Source of the DNA: JAUVRX01 sp049664225
GTDB taxonomy: Bacteria; Acidobacteriota; Thermoanaerobaculia; Multivoradales; JAHEKO01
Direction of reading: 5' to 3'
Assembly (NCBI GenBank): GCA_049664225.1
Contig: JBATEX010000075.1
Location: 12,438 to 76,437, forward strand
DNA: 64,000 bases
Shown here: piece by piece, positions 9,557-19,500 of the stretch
How the letters are laid out: every line of letters starts with the position of its first letter
How positions within the stretch are numbered: the first letter of the stretch is position 1
Program-made: the position numbers and the translations under genes
The notes under the pieces: generated by a model
What the model was told of the DNA's origin: nothing
The model's input: only the letters and a program-made list of their open reading frames with translations
Databases searched by the model: none

Positions 9557-9731
9557 CCCGCATTATTCATGAGCCCCACGGCATCTAGCGGAGATCGCCC
9601 GCCATCTCAGGCCGTCCTCGCTCGTCGCTCCTCAACAACCTGCAAGGTTGCCTCCGGTGCTCCTCCCTGCGGGTGACCAGATCTAACAGACGCTTTCCAC
9701 AATCTGCTCGCGGCGTCATGAATAATGCGGG
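9557..9731. mobile_element. 175-bp MITE-like element with 16-bp terminal inverted repeats
   Basis: Exact inverted repeats CCCGCATTATTCATGA at 9557-9572 and 9716-9731 bound 175 bases without a coding frame. The size and perfect ends look like a non-autonomous transposon or the collapsed ends of an insertion sequence. No clear target duplication is visible. It lies in the gap between the divergent porin and sugar dehydrogenase genes and may alter their promoters. Confidence 0.6.
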
Positions 9732-9839
9732 CTCACTGACGATCCAGCCATATTGGTGCTATGGTCCCGGCTTCGGCTGCACATCCAGCCTCGCACCGCC
9801 CCGCGAAACTCGAATCGTCGACTTACCGGGAGCCGAGAA

Positions 9840-11111
9840 ATGACCTGTCGAATGTCGCGCTCTCTTACCTTGCTAAATCTCCTGCTCTGGTCTCTGGCGG
9901 TCGTCTTCGCTCCCGAGGCCCTACATGCCGACGCCCCAGACGACCTCGACCTGGAGACGATCGCCAGCGGCCTTGTTCGACCCGTTGCCATTCGCCATTC
10001 CGGAGATGGCTCTGGACGCCTCTTCGTCGTCGAGCAGGCAGGCAAGATCCGGGTCTTGAAAGGGGGACAGGTACTCGCCGACCCCTTCCTGGATATCGAA
10101 GATCTCGTCCAGGACGACGCCAACGAGGAAGGGCTCCTCGGACTCGCCTTCCACCCCGACTTCGCCAACAACGGCTACTTCTTCGTCAACTACACCCACA
10201 ATCCTCCAACAGCAAAGGACCGCACAATCGTCGCCCGCTACGCTGTGTCAGCTAACGATCCAGATCTTGCGGATCCAGCCTCCGCAACCATCCTCCTCGA
10301 GATCGAGCAGGACTTCAGCAATCACAATGGCGGCAACATCCTCTTCGGACCCGACGGCTATCTCTACATTGGCATGGGTGATGGAGGCTCTTCGAACGAC
10401 CCGAACGAGCGGTCCCAAGACCCCGGCACACTGCTCGGAAAAATGCTCCGCATTGATGTCGACGGCATGCCGCCCGCCGAGCCCAACGACCTTTGTGGCT
10501 TGAAGGCGGCCTACGGGATTCCGCCCGACAACCCGTACATCGGTGGCTCTGGTGATTGCGACGAGATCTGGGGGCTGGGTTTACGCAATCCCTGGCGCTG
10601 GAGCTTCGACCGCTACACGGGCGACATGTTCATCGGCGACGTGGGTCAGAACGCCATCGAGGAAATCGACTTGGAGCCCTGGCCGAGTGCGGGCGGCATG
10701 AACTGGGGCTGGGATTGCTTCGAAGCGGGAACTGCCAACCCCAACGATCCGTCCCCCCTCTGTGGTGCAGCCCACCTGTACGATTTTCCCATCCTCGAGT
10801 ACGCCCATTCTCTGGGCTGCTCGGTGACGGGTGGCTATCGATATCGTGGGCAGTCGATCGTCGGCTTGGCAGGTACCTACATCTTCGGCGACTACTGCAG
10901 CGGGCGTATTTGGCTCGGCACACAGAGGTCGGATGGCGGATGGACGCAGTCCCTATGGCGCACCACATCCCATTCCATCAGCGCCTTCGGGGAAGACGAG
11001 TCCGGCGAGCTCTATCTGGTGGACCTCGGGGGAACGATTCTCCGTTTCATCAGCGCCAGCTCCATCTTTGCGGACGGATTCGAGTCGGGCAACACGGCCG
11101 AATGGCCCTGA
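9840..11111 (+). CDS. secreted PQQ-dependent sugar dehydrogenase-like protein
   Basis: 423 residues from the ATG at 9840; a signal peptide ends near ALHADA. The six-bladed glucose/sorbosone dehydrogenase fold is marked by GRLFVVEQAGKIRVLKGG, LLGLAFHPDF, GNILFGPDGYLYIGMGDGG, LLGKMLRIDVDG, GLRNPWRWSFD and MFIGDVGQ, the segments that hold PQQ and calcium and the catalytic histidine in YliI-like proteins. Likely a periplasmic or exported aldose oxidase. After the propeller it ends IFADGFESGNTAEWP, a C-terminal motif shared with the protein at 34108-34725. Single gene; the TTG-started longer frame from 9753 lacks a signal and is rejected. Confidence 0.88.
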   Translation: MTCRMSRSLTLLNLLLWSLAVVFAPEALHADAPDDLDLETIASGLVRPVAIRHSGDGSGRLFVVEQAGKIRVLKGGQVLADPFLDIEDLVQDDANEEGLLGLAFHPDFANNGYFFVNYTHNPPTAKDRTIVARYAVSANDPDLADPASATILLEIEQDFSNHNGGNILFGPDGYLYIGMGDGGSSNDPNERSQDPGTLLGKMLRIDVDGMPPAEPNDLCGLKAAYGIPPDNPYIGGSGDCDEIWGLGLRNPWRWSFDRYTGDMFIGDVGQNAIEEIDLEPWPSAGGMNWGWDCFEAGTANPNDPSPLCGAAHLYDFPILEYAHSLGCSVTGGYRYRGQSIVGLAGTYIFGDYCSGRIWLGTQRSDGGWTQSLWRTTSHSISAFGEDESGELYLVDLGGTILRFISASSIFADGFESGNTAEWP

Positions 11112-11160
11112 GACTCGCCCTTCCGCGACTCTACACTCCCGGAACTGCGGTCGACGGGGC

Positions 11161-11562
11161 CTAACGGCTGACTTCGCCTCGCAGCTTCAGGACCCAGTCG
11201 GCAAGTTCTTTGACCTGCTTAGCATCGAGCCTTTGAATGGATGCAGGATGGAGCTCCACCAGACCCTGGCGCAACGTCTCCTGAATTGCCACACTGTCCC
11301 CCCCACCATACTTCCAGAAGCTATCTGTGAGATCCGCTTTGGGGTTGCCCATGTACCTGATGGTGTGGCCAGCGCCGTTGAGCCCATGGCAGTCCGCGCA
11401 GTACTCGCGGTAGAGCTTCTCACCTGCCGACCTCTTCGGTAGCACTTTACTGCACCCGAGCCCGACGAGGAGGGCCCCGAAAAGGAGCAAGAAAAGGAGA
11501 GGGAGCGCCAATGGAAGTGCCCGCGATCCGAGACTGCGCACAATGTTTCGAGTCTGCCTCAT
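11161..11562 (-). CDS. c-type cytochrome lipoprotein
   Basis: Short monohaem cytochrome: N-terminal hydrophobic stretch with lipobox LVGLGC, then CADCHG as the haem-binding CxxCH and a downstream methionine region (RYMGNP) that could supply the sixth ligand. The start at 11562 is close behind a GGGGGAG site; a GTG at 11577 is an alternative. Anchored by lipid at a membrane facing the periplasm, it would carry single electrons. It converges with the sugar dehydrogenase, 49 bases away, so it could be the electron acceptor for that enzyme, which is inference. Confidence 0.82.
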   Translation of the reverse strand: MRQTRNIVRSLGSRALPLALPLLFLLLFGALLVGLGCSKVLPKRSAGEKLYREYCADCHGLNGAGHTIRYMGNPKADLTDSFWKYGGGDSVAIQETLRQGLVELHPASIQRLDAKQVKELADWVLKLRGEVSR

Positions 11563-11672
11563 TTCTCCCCCGATCACGCGAGTGAGCTATTTCATAGCCA
11601 AGCAGGAGACCGCTGCTCACACTGGGAACTGGCTGACGACAACTTGCACTGCCAAATCCTACGAGGTGGTTC

Positions 11673-12071
11673 ATGATTTTGGAAGAGCAGACGCGCAAGA
11701 CCGAGGAGCTCCCCCCTGCTGATTCACGGCAGGCACTGCGTGCCCCCATTTTGGTTCTGCAGGCAGAGGTTACCGATGGACACAAGAGCTTCTTCGGTTA
11801 CGCCAAGGACCTGAGCAAGAGCGGCATGATGATCGGCACCATCAACCCACGTGAGCCCGGCAGCCAGTTCTGGGTCGAGTTCTCGCTACCCGAGCCGATC
11901 AATCGAGTCGCCAAGTGCCACTGCGAAGTCGTCTGGCAGCGTCGTTACTCTCGTGAGCATCAATACGACCCGGGAATGGGGCTCCGCTTTCTCGATCTAC
12001 CTGCCGACATGGCCGAGGCCATCGACGAGTGGATACACGAATTGGCAAGGCAGGAACTGCTCCTTTCCTGA
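11673..12071 (+). CDS. PilZ-domain protein
   Basis: 132-residue cytosolic protein made almost only of one PilZ domain. RQALRAP near residue 20 resembles the RxxxR arm and DLSKSGMMIG near residue 50 the D/NxSxxG strand, the two elements that clamp cyclic di-GMP. It most likely acts as a c-di-GMP receptor or adaptor for motility, attachment or polysaccharide output. No partner gene is adjacent, and neighbours on both sides are on the other strand. Confidence 0.85.
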   Translation: MILEEQTRKTEELPPADSRQALRAPILVLQAEVTDGHKSFFGYAKDLSKSGMMIGTINPREPGSQFWVEFSLPEPINRVAKCHCEVVWQRRYSREHQYDPGMGLRFLDLPADMAEAIDEWIHELARQELLLS

Positions 12072-12169
12072 TTGCCAGGTTTTTCGCAGACTCTGGTTGC
12101 CATCCGGCCCAGGACCCAAGCCCCAGGACCAGAAGTGAGTCCGTATCGAACGATGCGGAATCTCTGCGT

Positions 12170-12943
12170 TCAGATCGCGCCCTTTTTCCGCAAGCGGCGG
12201 ATGACCTCCCCGCCCAGTTGGCTATAAGCCCTGGCTCCTGACGACCATCCCTCGTAGCCATAGATGGAGATTCCGTACCCTGGAGCCTCGGCGAGACGGA
12301 CGTTTATGGGAATCTCCGTCTGAAAGACCTCCCTGCCTAGCGCTCTTCGAATGGCTTCGACGACAGCGTCGGTCACCGAAGTGCGGTGATCCACCATCGT
12401 CAGCAGAACTCCTAGAAGGTCGGGCAGCCCGCGCACACTGCGGCCAAGGGTCTCGAGGCCCATGAAGAAGTGATTCATCGCCTCCATGTCCAGGTCGTGA
12501 GGCACCACAGGAAGGATGTAGAAATCCGCCGCCACCAGCCCGTTGACGGTGAGAATCGACAGGCCGGGGGGGCAGTCGACGAGGATGAAGTCATACCGAC
12601 GCCGCAGGGGCCTCAACGCCCTCTTCAACCGCTGCTCCGGGTGCATCTTTCTCGCCAGAGCGAGATCGGCCCCGGCCAACTTCATGGATCCGGGAATGAG
12701 GTCGAGGCCTTGCACACCGGTTCCCACGATCACATTGCTGATCGGCTGCTCCCCGACCAGGAGATCTACGCTCGAGAAGTCCGCTTGGTCGGTGTCGACG
12801 CCGAGTGAATAGCTGGCCGAGCCCTGAGGGTCGAGATCGACCAACAAAACCCGCAGTCCACTGCCCGCGAATCCCGCTCCCAGATTGACCGCGGTGGTGG
12901 TCTTTCCGACGCCACCCTTCACATTGACCAGAGAAATGACCAT
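12170..12943 (-). CDS. ParA/MinD-family ATPase (orphan)
   Basis: 257 residues from the ATG at 12943, preceded by GAGGGGC. Deviant Walker A KGGVGKTTTAVNLG, LLVDLDPQGSASYSLG as Walker A' and ILVDCPPGLS as Walker B place it with ParA-type deviant Walker ATPases that segregate plasmids, chromosomes or large protein cargos. No parB or parS-like repeat is seen beside it, so it is more likely an orphan cargo-positioning ATPase than a chromosome partition gene. The C-terminal EIPINVRLAEAPGYGISIYGY is the usual ParA tail. Confidence 0.88.
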   Translation of the reverse strand: MVISLVNVKGGVGKTTTAVNLGAGFAGSGLRVLLVDLDPQGSASYSLGVDTDQADFSSVDLLVGEQPISNVIVGTGVQGLDLIPGSMKLAGADLALARKMHPEQRLKRALRPLRRRYDFILVDCPPGLSILTVNGLVAADFYILPVVPHDLDMEAMNHFFMGLETLGRSVRGLPDLLGVLLTMVDHRTSVTDAVVEAIRRALGREVFQTEIPINVRLAEAPGYGISIYGYEGWSSGARAYSQLGGEVIRRLRKKGAI

Positions 12944-13186
12944 TGTCTGCCCCTCGCTTGGAAGTTTTGAATTCAATGCTGAACTACGGCTCGGCCCGAG
13001 GGAAACATTCTATCGTTTTGCCCCGGTTTCGTCTGCTTGTCCGCGGTGCTCCCGAACGTCGCTCGGAACCCTCTTCGAGTCCGAATCAGTGAGGTAGACT
13101 GCCGCGCGTAGTCGTCGCGACCTGTACGACCCCGCGCCACTTGAAACCCTCATGCATCATGTGGGTGCTTGATTGGGAGAACCGCA

Positions 13187-14803
13187 ATGCGACGAAGCAC
13201 CACTCTTCTCGCCGGCACCATCCTTCTGCTGACCCGCACCCTGTGGGCTGACGAGCCCATCGATTGGGAGATGGTCAACCGAATCCGCGACGAGGGGATC
13301 AACCGCTCGCAGGTCATGGACACGCTGCAGTACCTTACCGACCGGATCGGTCCCCGGCTGACCGGCTCGCCGGCTCTCGTGGAGGCCAACGAGTGGACGC
13401 TCCAGAAACTACAAGAATGGGGTCTGAAGAATGGTCGCCTGGAGGAGTGGGGCCCCTTCGGACGTGGCTGGTCCTTCAGTCGCTCCGCGGTACACATGAT
13501 CCAGCCTCGGCAGACTCCGTTGATGGCTCTGCCCAAAGCGTGGACCCCGGGAACCAGCGGCCCTGTTCGCGGCCGAGCGTTCAAAGTAACGCTCGAAACG
13601 GAGGATGACCTCGATCAGTATCGTGGCGGGCTGCAGGGCAAGGTCCTCTTCGTCAGCGACAGCCGAGAGATCACGGCTCCAGAGCAGGCCGAGTTTGCTC
13701 GCCTCTCCCCAACCGAGCTCGAGGAGATGGAACACTTCAGCTTTCCCTCCGGTCGGGTCGAGAAATGGCTCGAGGAAGCCAGAGAACAACTGCAGCTGCG
13801 TCGAGCCTTGAACGATTTTCTGATCAAGGAAGGCGCGGTTGCCGTGGTGGACATCAGCTCGCGTGACGGCGGCACGCTGCGCCTCGGCAGCGCGGGCTCT
13901 CGAGAGCCAGGTGCAAGTGTCGGCCTACCGACGATCGCGATAGCCACCGAGCAGTACAACTGGATACTGCGGCTGCTGGAAGAGGAACAGGACGTCGAGC
14001 TCGAGATCGACATCGAGGCTCAGTTCTACGATGACAGCCTCATGGTCTACAACACGATTGCCGAGATTCCGGGAACCGACAAAGCAGACGAAGTAGTCCT
14101 GCTGGGAGCCCATCTCGATTCCTGGCATCCAGGCACCGGATCGAATGACAACGGCACCGGTACAGCCGTGGTCATGGAAGCGGTGAGAATCCTGACAGCC
14201 CTGGGCGTAAGGCCACGTCGCACCATTCGGGTCGGGCTTTGGGCCGGTGAAGAGCAGGGTCTTCTGGGGTCTCGCGCCCACGTCGAGAAACACTACGCCT
14301 CCCGACCCGACTCCAAGATCCCCGACCAGCAGGAGTTCCCGGCTCACCTGCGGACACTTGGCTGGCCCATCACACCCAAGCCCGATCACGCCAAGCTTTC
14401 GGGGTACTTCAACCTCGACAACGGCAGTGGCAAGATTCGCGGCATCTATACCCAGGGCAACGCGGCGGTGGCGCAAGTGTTCGAAGAGTGGCTCAAGCCC
14501 TTTCGTGACATGGGCGCCGATACCGTTACCAACCGCAACACCGGCGGCACTGACCACGTTGCTTTCGACGCCGTCGGTCTACCCGGCTTCCAGTTCATCC
14601 AGGATGACCTCGACTACTACCCTCGCACCCACCACTCCAACTGGGATGTCTTCGACCACGCTCGGCGCGAGGACCTCGTACAGGCCTCAGTGGTCATGGC
14701 CTCCTTCGCCTATCACGCCGCCATGCGCGACGAGATGCTGCCGCGCAAGCCCCTGCCCCAGAGACCACCCGAAGGCGCGATGGAAGACGATGAGAAGGAC
14801 TAG
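13187..14803 (+). CDS. secreted M28-family metallopeptidase with PA domain
   Basis: 538 residues from the ATG at 13187, behind GGGAGAA; signal peptide ends near LWADEP. A protease-associated insert (about residues 130-270, with LQGKVLFVSDS) precedes the zinc aminopeptidase core. VLLGAHLDSWHPGTGSNDN gives the first histidine and aspartates, LWAGEEQGLLGS the catalytic glutamate and neighbouring ligand, and GGTDHVAFD a distal ligand. It should remove N-terminal residues from peptides outside the cytoplasm. Single gene with a plus-strand membrane glycosyltransferase 45 bases behind; no functional link is evident. Confidence 0.9.
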   Translation: MRRSTTLLAGTILLLTRTLWADEPIDWEMVNRIRDEGINRSQVMDTLQYLTDRIGPRLTGSPALVEANEWTLQKLQEWGLKNGRLEEWGPFGRGWSFSRSAVHMIQPRQTPLMALPKAWTPGTSGPVRGRAFKVTLETEDDLDQYRGGLQGKVLFVSDSREITAPEQAEFARLSPTELEEMEHFSFPSGRVEKWLEEAREQLQLRRALNDFLIKEGAVAVVDISSRDGGTLRLGSAGSREPGASVGLPTIAIATEQYNWILRLLEEEQDVELEIDIEAQFYDDSLMVYNTIAEIPGTDKADEVVLLGAHLDSWHPGTGSNDNGTGTAVVMEAVRILTALGVRPRRTIRVGLWAGEEQGLLGSRAHVEKHYASRPDSKIPDQQEFPAHLRTLGWPITPKPDHAKLSGYFNLDNGSGKIRGIYTQGNAAVAQVFEEWLKPFRDMGADTVTNRNTGGTDHVAFDAVGLPGFQFIQDDLDYYPRTHHSNWDVFDHARREDLVQASVVMASFAYHAAMRDEMLPRKPLPQRPPEGAMEDDEKD

Positions 14804-14847
14804 GTGCTGGGGTGCGCCCAGGGACCATCGCGTAGCATGAGAGCCCC

Positions 14848-16485
14848 ATGAGAGCTCGGATCGCATTGATCTCACTTGTCGCGGCGATTCTGTCTGCACT
14901 CTTGCTGGCCCCAGCCCTGGTCTTTCCCTATTTCGAGGACGCCGCGCTCTTCGCGGCCGTGGCGAATTACATGCTCGAGGGCGAGACTCTCTACCGCGAT
15001 GTCTTCGACCACAAGGCACCGGCCATCTACCTGCAGGAGATGATCCGGATCTCGCTTTTCGGCACCTCAGCGTTGGCCTCACGCGTCGTAGAGCTCGCAT
15101 TTCTGTTCCTCGCGGGCCTCGGTCTTGGGGCAAGCGCCCTGGCTCTGCGATCCGACGATCACCAGGGACCGTCACTAGCCTTGCTTCTTCTGCTTCCGGT
15201 GAGCTTCTGCGCGTTCACCTCCTCGACGATCTGGATCCTGCCAGACCGTGGACAGGTCGAGTTCTTTCAAGCCGCGGTCGTGGCGCTGGGCTTGAGCGCA
15301 GCGCTGTTCAGCATCGCGCTCCCCGATCGTCGTCTTCCAGCACTGGTATCCGGCATGGCACTGGCCTGGGCGGCTTGGCTCAAGCCGCAAGCATCGGTAC
15401 TCCTAGTCTTCTTCTTCCTGGTACTCCTGTGGGAAGGCGTACGGACGAATCGGGGCAAGCGCCGGGCCTGGGATCTGACTTTCGGGGTCGTCATCGTCTC
15501 GGTTGTCTTTGCTGTGTTCGTCATGATCTCGGGGAGCCTCGATGGCTTCTTTCACTTGTTCTCGAAGCACCATCCCGCCTACCTGGCAGGTGTACGACCT
15601 GTTCCCTCCAACCTGTTTGATCGATTCACCCATTACTTTCTCTCGACGCCTCGGAATCTCGTTGTCGCAGCTCTGACGGCCCTGGGAGCTGTGCGGCTCG
15701 CCTGGCTGGCCCGGCGGCGATCGATCCGCTGGGCGTCCTGGCTTCTCATCGTCGGCACACTTGCCTGGGGCCTGGCCGCCTTCGCTTCAGGAGTCGCCGG
15801 TTTTCGCTACCATGCGGTGCCCGCTATGGTCGGGGTCTCGGTCCTGGTCGCCTGGGGTATGGAAGGTCTACTCCACCTGGCTACCGGAACCCGAGACTCC
15901 TGGTGGAGGACCGTCGCAGGCGGAACACTTCTAGGACTCATCGGTGTTTGGCTAATTGCCACACCCCGATTCCTGGTCGATACGGCCGATCTCGCGGGCT
16001 GGTGGTCAGGCCGTGAGGCTCTCGCCTCCGTCCACGAACGGCGGGGCAACGAAGCTCACTACTACAGCTACGCCAGGGAGCTGGAAGCCTCACAGATCGT
16101 CCGCGAGATCGTTCCCGAAGGCCAGAGCATCTACGTCTTGGGATTGGCCGGCGTCACCTATCTGCTCGGCGAGCGGCCGACCGCTGGCCGCCATCTCGTC
16201 ACTACCTTCGCCTACATGCCGGGCTACTCGCTGGCCGACAGCGTCCACCAGGAAATCGTCGAGACGGTGCGGGATCAGCAGCCAGAGCTCCTCCTGGTCA
16301 GGACGAACGACTCTTTTCCCTGGTTCGGCCTCCCCTATTCCTCTGTCCAGCGCCTGATGCAGGACAAAGCGTTGCTACCCATCGTGCGGCAGCACTATCG
16401 GCCCGCCGGCCGGATCGGGGACTACTTCTTGATTCTTCAGCGGTGCCCTGGGCTCAGCTGTGCTGAGTCCAGGCCGACGCCCTGA
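14848..16485 (+). CDS. PMT/GT39-like integral membrane glycosyltransferase
   Basis: 545-residue polytopic protein with roughly ten hydrophobic segments. The first loop reads FPYFEDAALFAAVANYMLEG and DVFDHKAPAIYLQE, close to the D/E-containing first-loop site of bacterial protein-mannosyl / polyprenyl-sugar transferases, followed by a soluble C-terminal part (about residues 400-540). It would use a lipid-linked sugar at the outer face of the inner membrane. Unlike the gene at 645-2300 it stands alone and lacks the RYAEIAREM signature, so its acceptor remains open. Confidence 0.72.
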   Translation: MRARIALISLVAAILSALLLAPALVFPYFEDAALFAAVANYMLEGETLYRDVFDHKAPAIYLQEMIRISLFGTSALASRVVELAFLFLAGLGLGASALALRSDDHQGPSLALLLLLPVSFCAFTSSTIWILPDRGQVEFFQAAVVALGLSAALFSIALPDRRLPALVSGMALAWAAWLKPQASVLLVFFFLVLLWEGVRTNRGKRRAWDLTFGVVIVSVVFAVFVMISGSLDGFFHLFSKHHPAYLAGVRPVPSNLFDRFTHYFLSTPRNLVVAALTALGAVRLAWLARRRSIRWASWLLIVGTLAWGLAAFASGVAGFRYHAVPAMVGVSVLVAWGMEGLLHLATGTRDSWWRTVAGGTLLGLIGVWLIATPRFLVDTADLAGWWSGREALASVHERRGNEAHYYSYARELEASQIVREIVPEGQSIYVLGLAGVTYLLGERPTAGRHLVTTFAYMPGYSLADSVHQEIVETVRDQQPELLLVRTNDSFPWFGLPYSSVQRLMQDKALLPIVRQHYRPAGRIGDYFLILQRCPGLSCAESRPTP

Positions 16486-16496
16486 GAACAAAGAAA

Positions 16497-16516
16497 GCCC
16501 CCGATCTCCCGGGGGC
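16497..16516 (-). terminator. rho-independent terminator of the BNR-protein gene
   Basis: Stem GCCCCCG (16497-16503) with CGGGGGC (16510-16516) and a six-base loop. Read on the minus strand the hairpin is followed by TTTCTTTGTT, so it terminates the large minus-strand gene ending at 16550; on the plus strand it may also block read-through from the glycosyltransferase. Confidence 0.75.
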
Positions 16517-16549
16517 CGAAGCACCTCGAGGACAAATTCAATCCGGCTG

Positions 16550-19500
16550 CTAAAAACCGAGTGGCAGCAGCGCCCGACTCGCCATGATTCCGGCCAAACG
16601 TTTGGCGCTCACACCCGAGGAGGAAGAGCCGCTCGTTTTCTGATTTTCTTCCCACTCCTCACGGCTCATGACGTTGATCACCTCCAAACCTCGACCCTGA
16701 AGCTGCGAGTTCAAGGACGTGAGATCTTTGCTCGTCGTGAGCTCCTCGAACCGGGCCTCGGCCGCCGTCAATTGACCTATCAGTACGTCCTTGCGGTCGA
16801 TCTGCGACTGGGTCGGGCGTCCGTCGTAGTTGACAATACCGCCGAAGAGGTTGCCCATCTTCTCCCTCAGCTTCTCGTCACCAGAGATCCAGCCAGTCTC
16901 CGCCGTGGAGACCAACGAACCGCGGAACGTTTCCAACTCGTCGGCATAGGCTTCGAGATTCTTGGCCAGTCCGCCTCGGCCGCTCGCCTCCTCTGCCCGA
17001 CCCTTGGTCTGGTCCCGCACATCGATCAGGGTGTCGATGACGTAGGTCAGACCCTCCAGGGCATCGTAGAGCTCGAGGGCGGTCTCCTGCTGCAGCTTAC
17101 GATCCTCCGCCGAATGGGGTGAACGGGGATCGGCCACCAGGTTCACGGTCCCTTCGAAGGTGTCCTTGCCCTTGATCAGCTTGTAGGTATAGGTACCCTC
17201 TGGCACCCGCGGACCCTGGAAGACGAAAACCAGGTTCGTGGCGGGAGGCAGCTTGGGTGGAGGCAGCCGCATGGGCCAGTCCGCCCGATTCAGACCCTTC
17301 ACCTTCGGTGCGGGAATCGTGGTGATCAGCTCACCTTCGGAGTCGTAGATCTCGACTTTGAGATCGCCGAAGATGTGCCGCTTCTTCTGATAGTAGAAGA
17401 TGCTCGCCGCCTCGGGCGGGTTCCTCCCAGAGAACTCGTCGCTACCCGTGAACCAGGACATGCCGCCCGAAACCGCCATGACCGCGTCGCGAGCCGGCAG
17501 CAAGGCCAGATTGGCCTCGAGGGTCTCAGCAGTCAGGGCGCGGAGAGGGGTCAGGTCGTCGAGGATATAGATACCTCGGCCGTGGGTGCCGACGATCAAA
17601 TCGTGATCGCGCGGATGGATGTCCAGATCCCGTACGGGTACCGGCGGTAGACCGCCCTTGAATCGCGCCCACCGGCTGCCACTGTCCAAGGTGACGTACA
17701 GTCCAAACTCGGTGCCGGCGTACAGGAGGTCGGGGTTCACCGGATCCTGTGCCACGACATGGGCGAAGCTCTCGATGCCCTCACTGACGATGGACTCCCA
17801 TGTGGAACCGAAGTCAGTGGTTCGGTAGAGGTAGGTGTTCATGTCGCCCGATCGATGCCCATCCACGGACAAATGCGCCGTACCCTCCTCGTGAGGGCTC
17901 GCCTCCACGTGAGAGATCCAGAGGCCGCCGGGTAGGTCCGGAATATTGGCGGTCACGTTGGTCCAGCTCTCACCGCCGTCCCGGGTCACCTGCACGAGGC
18001 CGTCGTCAGTACCCACCCACAGGACCTCGGGGTTCTTGGGCGATTCCGAGATCGTGTAGATGGTGGCGTTGTTCTCGGCCGTCGAGTTGTCAATCGTCAG
18101 ACCACCGGTCTCCATCTGACGCTGCCGTTGTGGGTCGTTGGTCGTCAGATCCGGCGAAATCTTCTGCCACGATTCGCCCCGGTCTGGCGACCGGAACAGG
18201 TACTGGCCACCGTAGTAGAGGGTGCCCGGAGAGCTGGGCGACAGATGCAGCGCCGTGTTCCAGTTGAATCGATAGTCCTCCTCGCCCTCGCCCGGCAGGG
18301 GCCGAATCTCTTTGGACTCCCCTGTTGACAAGTAATAGCGAGTCAGGTTTCCACCCTGGAACTCGGCGTAGATGATGTCCGTCTCCTCGGGGTCTCTGTA
18401 GGTATGAAAGCCGTCGCCCTGACCCACGAGGGTCCAGTCCTTGTTCTCGATGCCGCCGGCCGAGCGCGAGGGACCCATCCAGGAGCCGTTGTCCTGCAGA
18501 CCCCCGAATACGTTGTAGGGCCGGTCGAAGTCGTAACTGACCTCGTAGAACTGGGAGACAGGCAGGGCCTTGATGAGCCGGAAGTGGGCGGCCCGGTCAT
18601 AGGACATGTAGACGCCACCGTCGGTTCCCAGGAGCAGCTCGTAGGGATTGTCGGGATTGATCCAAAGGGCGTGGTGGTCGCTGTGCACCGCCATGTCGAA
18701 CCCACCGCTCAAGATCGAGGTGAAGGACTTACCGGAATCCGTCGAGACCCCCAAATAGAACCCCGGTTTGTAGACCCGCTCGAAATCTTCCGGATCTACC
18801 ACGACATAGGCGAAGTAGAAGGGACGACTCTTGACCGCCAGAGAGTTGTTCATCTGCTCCCAGCTCTCTCCGAGATCGTCCGATTTGTAGAGGGCCGTCT
18901 CCTCGGCCTCGACCACGGCATAGACTCGACTCGGACGGCTCGGAGCCACGGTGACTGCGACGCGCCCCTTCTCGCCTTCGGGCAGACCGGCGGTCAGCTC
19001 TTTCCAGTTCTTGCCGCCGTCGGTCGATTTGTAAAGCCCACTTCCAGGACCGCCGGATTCGAAGAAGTCCGGGTATCGCCGAAACTGCCACATGCCGGCA
19101 TAGAGGATGTTGGGGCTCTGGGGATCGATCGCGATATCCGAGCACCCGGTGTTCTCATCCACCCAGAGAACCCGCTCCCAGTTCTCGCCGCCGTCGGTGG
19201 TCTTATAGACACCGCGCTCCTCGTTTGCGCTCCACAGCTGGCCTGTGGCACAGACGTAGACCGTGTCGCTTTCGTCCGCATCGATGACGATGCGCGCGAT
19301 GCGCTCCGAGTCACCCAAACCGACGAACTTCCAGCTGTCGCCGCCATCCGTCGACTTGTAGACGCCGGCGCCTACCGAGACGCTGTTGCGAACCCACGAC
19401 TCTCCGGTGCCGACCCAAACGGTGTTCGAGTCCTGCGGATCGATCCGAATCGCACCAATAGACTGGATATAGTCATCGAAGATCGGCTTCCAGGTCAGGC

